DNA of 5,349 nt from an uncultured Oscillospiraceae bacterium. GTDB lineage: Bacteria > Bacillota_A > Clostridia > Oscillospirales > Acutalibacteraceae. A program made the position numbers and the translations under genes. Numbering within the stretch: the stretch's first letter is position 1; each line of letters begins with the position of its first letter. The stretch is from positions 1-5,349 of the forward strand of contig USGR01000080.1 in NCBI GenBank assembly GCA_900554165.1, in the 5' to 3' direction. The notes beneath the pieces were generated by a model. It did not search any database and was not told the origin of the DNA. It saw nothing but the letters and a program-made list of their open reading frames with translations. Positions 4,158-5,349 of this stretch are shown in pieces.

Positions 4158-5349
4158 GCCGCTATATTTACCCAAGGCTCGCATGGACGGGCATAACCAA
4201 AAACCGCAAGATATACCTGCCGTATATTTTAACCTGTATTGGCATGGTGCTTATGTATTATATAGTTTCGTTTTTGTCGTCGAATGCAACGGTAAAATCA
4301 ATGCCAGGCGGCGATGAAATGCAGGCTATTCTTTCAGAGGGCTGCATAGTAGTAGCGGTATTTTCGCTGATTTTTCTGTTTTATACCAACTCATTCTTAA
4401 TGCGCCGCCGCAAAAAGGAGTTCGGACTTTACAACATTCTCGGCATGGGTAAGATAAACCTTGCGCGAATTCTTTTCTGGGAATGTCTTATAATAGCCGT
4501 AATAGCTTTAGTCGTCGGCATGATAAGCGGCATACTTTTTTCCAAGATAGGCGAGCTGCTTATGATACGCATACTGGGCGGAGAGGCGGACTTTTCCTTT
4601 TATATAAGCCCTAATACAATTCTTCAGACTGTTTGCATATTCGGCGTGATATTCCTGCTTATATTGCTGAACGCTCTGCGTCAAATCCACCTTTCAAACC
4701 CGCTTGAGCTGCTGCGCAGCGAAGCAGTGGGCGAGAAAAAGCCGAAAGCCAACTGGGTTATAGCTGTTTTGGGAATTATACTGCTTGCCGGCGCTTATTA
4801 TCTCGCCGTAACGATTAAAGAGCCGGTAGAAGCGCTGATGTGGTTTTTTGTAGCTGTTATCATGGTAATAGTTGCAACCTATATGATTTTTATATCAGGT
4901 TCGGTAGCGCTGTGCAAACTGCTGCAGAAAAATAAACGTTATTATTATAAGACCAATCACTTTATATCGGTATCGTCAATGGCCTACCGTATGAAGCGCA
5001 ACGGCGCAGGCCTTGCATCTATATGCATACTCTCGACAATGGTGCTTGTTATGATAATGTCCACAGCCTCTCTTTATATCGGCACGGAGGACAGCCTGAG
5101 AAGCAGATATCCGCGAAATATTGTAACGGAAACCTATTCTATTGACACAGAAAAAAGTAAGCTTGTAGAGGATACAATAGCCTATGTGTTGAATGACAAA
5201 GGCGTAGGCACAGAAAATCTTCTTAATTATCGATACCTCGGGGTGGCCGGATTTTTTGACGGCAATAAGGCGCTGTTCAACGATGATAATTTCAGTAACT
5301 TTACCGGCGTCCAAGCGCTTAATGTGGGAAATTACCGGCAGATTTTTAT
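4154..5349 (+). CDS. BceB-type FtsX-like ABC transporter permease (3' end beyond window)
   Basis: One reading frame stays open from ATG 4154 to the window end, giving 398 codons of a protein that is usually ~620-680 aa. A GGCGGTG motif just upstream (about 4140-4146) can serve as ribosome binding site. Seven hydrophobic segments are visible, near residues 20-41, 63-82, 105-129, 155-175, 200-220, 228-253 and 284-309. The first FtsX-like domain carries the MRRRKKEFGLYNILGM cytoplasmic coupling segment (about 82-98), typical of BceB/VraG-like permeases. After helix 7 the chain becomes polar (from about residue 310), which is the start of the large extracellular domain that lies between helices 7 and 8 and sets substrate specificity and kinase signalling in this family. 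It forms the membrane half of the transporter with the upstream ATPase and is expected to complex with the histidine kinase. Confidence 0.93.
   Translation, partial: MSRYIYPRLAWTGITKNRKIYLPYILTCIGMVLMYYIVSFLSSNATVKSMPGGDEMQAILSEGCIVVAVFSLIFLFYTNSFLMRRRKKEFGLYNILGMGKINLARILFWECLIIAVIALVVGMISGILFSKIGELLMIRILGGEADFSFYISPNTILQTVCIFGVIFLLILLNALRQIHLSNPLELLRSEAVGEKKPKANWVIAVLGIILLAGAYYLAVTIKEPVEALMWFFVAVIMVIVATYMIFISGSVALCKLLQKNKRYYYKTNHFISVSSMAYRMKRNGAGLASICILSTMVLVMIMSTASLYIGTEDSLRSRYPRNIVTETYSIDTEKSKLVEDTIAYVLNDKGVGTENLLNYRYLGVAGFFDGNKALFNDDNFSNFTGVQALNVGNYRQIF

Noticed and set aside
4132..4317. Plus-strand 61-codon frame overlapping the end of the ATPase gene and the start of the permease gene
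   Set aside because: It is out of frame with the permease, whose frame from ATG 4154 is open for ~1.2 kb and encodes a clear membrane protein. The short frame has no ribosome binding site of its own and no recognisable protein.
4976..5314. Minus-strand 112-codon frame
   Set aside because: It lies wholly antisense to the permease gene, lacks family features and is explained by that gene's codon pattern. The minus-strand frame at 4508-4690 is rejected for the same reason.
1..5349. CRISPR array, tRNA/rRNA genes, insertion-sequence ends or attachment sites
   Set aside because: No regularly spaced repeats, cloverleaf-like genes, transposase fragments or flanking duplications were found on reading both strands by eye.

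Overview
The window looks like a chromosomal segment of a Gram-positive Bacillota, most likely a gut-type Clostridia (Lachnospiraceae/Oscillospiraceae-like). The grounds are the Bce-type two-component/ABC-transporter gene set, strong GGAGG-type ribosome binding sites, U-tract terminators, and frequent ATA codons beside moderate G+C. The exact taxon cannot be read from the sequence alone.

Layout, all genes on the + strand. Positions 1-212 hold the 3' end of nagA (N-acetylglucosamine-6-phosphate deacetylase), followed by a strong intrinsic terminator (about 214-288). A new transcription unit then starts: an OmpR/PhoB-type response regulator (358-1029), a small conserved protein of unknown function with a TTG start (1102-1431, DUF6054-like), and a BceS-type intramembrane-sensing histidine kinase (about 1573-2565). 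Next is a markedly AT-rich P-loop kinase-like gene (2722-3234) closed by its own terminator (3310-3352). Immediately after it come a likely extended -10 promoter and the ABC ATPase (3393-4157). The ATPase overlaps by 4 nt an FtsX/MacB-fold BceB-type permease that starts at 4154 and runs off the window end (398 codons visible).

How the genes work together: in Bce-type modules the permease and ATPase bind a cell-envelope-active peptide antibiotic or its lipid-linked target. The short-loop histidine kinase reads transporter activity, and the response regulator induces the transporter operon. Here the usual regulator-kinase-ATPase-permease order is kept, but two extra genes are inserted (DUF6054-like between regulator and kinase, P-loop kinase between kinase and ATPase).

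The most interesting local structure is at 3291-3360. A perfect 10-bp direct repeat with 21-bp periodicity (a candidate response-regulator operator) overlaps the terminator hairpin, and the hairpin is followed at once by an extended -10 promoter for the transporter genes. A second notable point is an abrupt codon-usage change inside the response regulator gene (about 604-675), suggesting that the module joins its nagA flank through a recombination junction. I do not see a wholly new system here; it is a decorated variant of a known resistance/sensing module.
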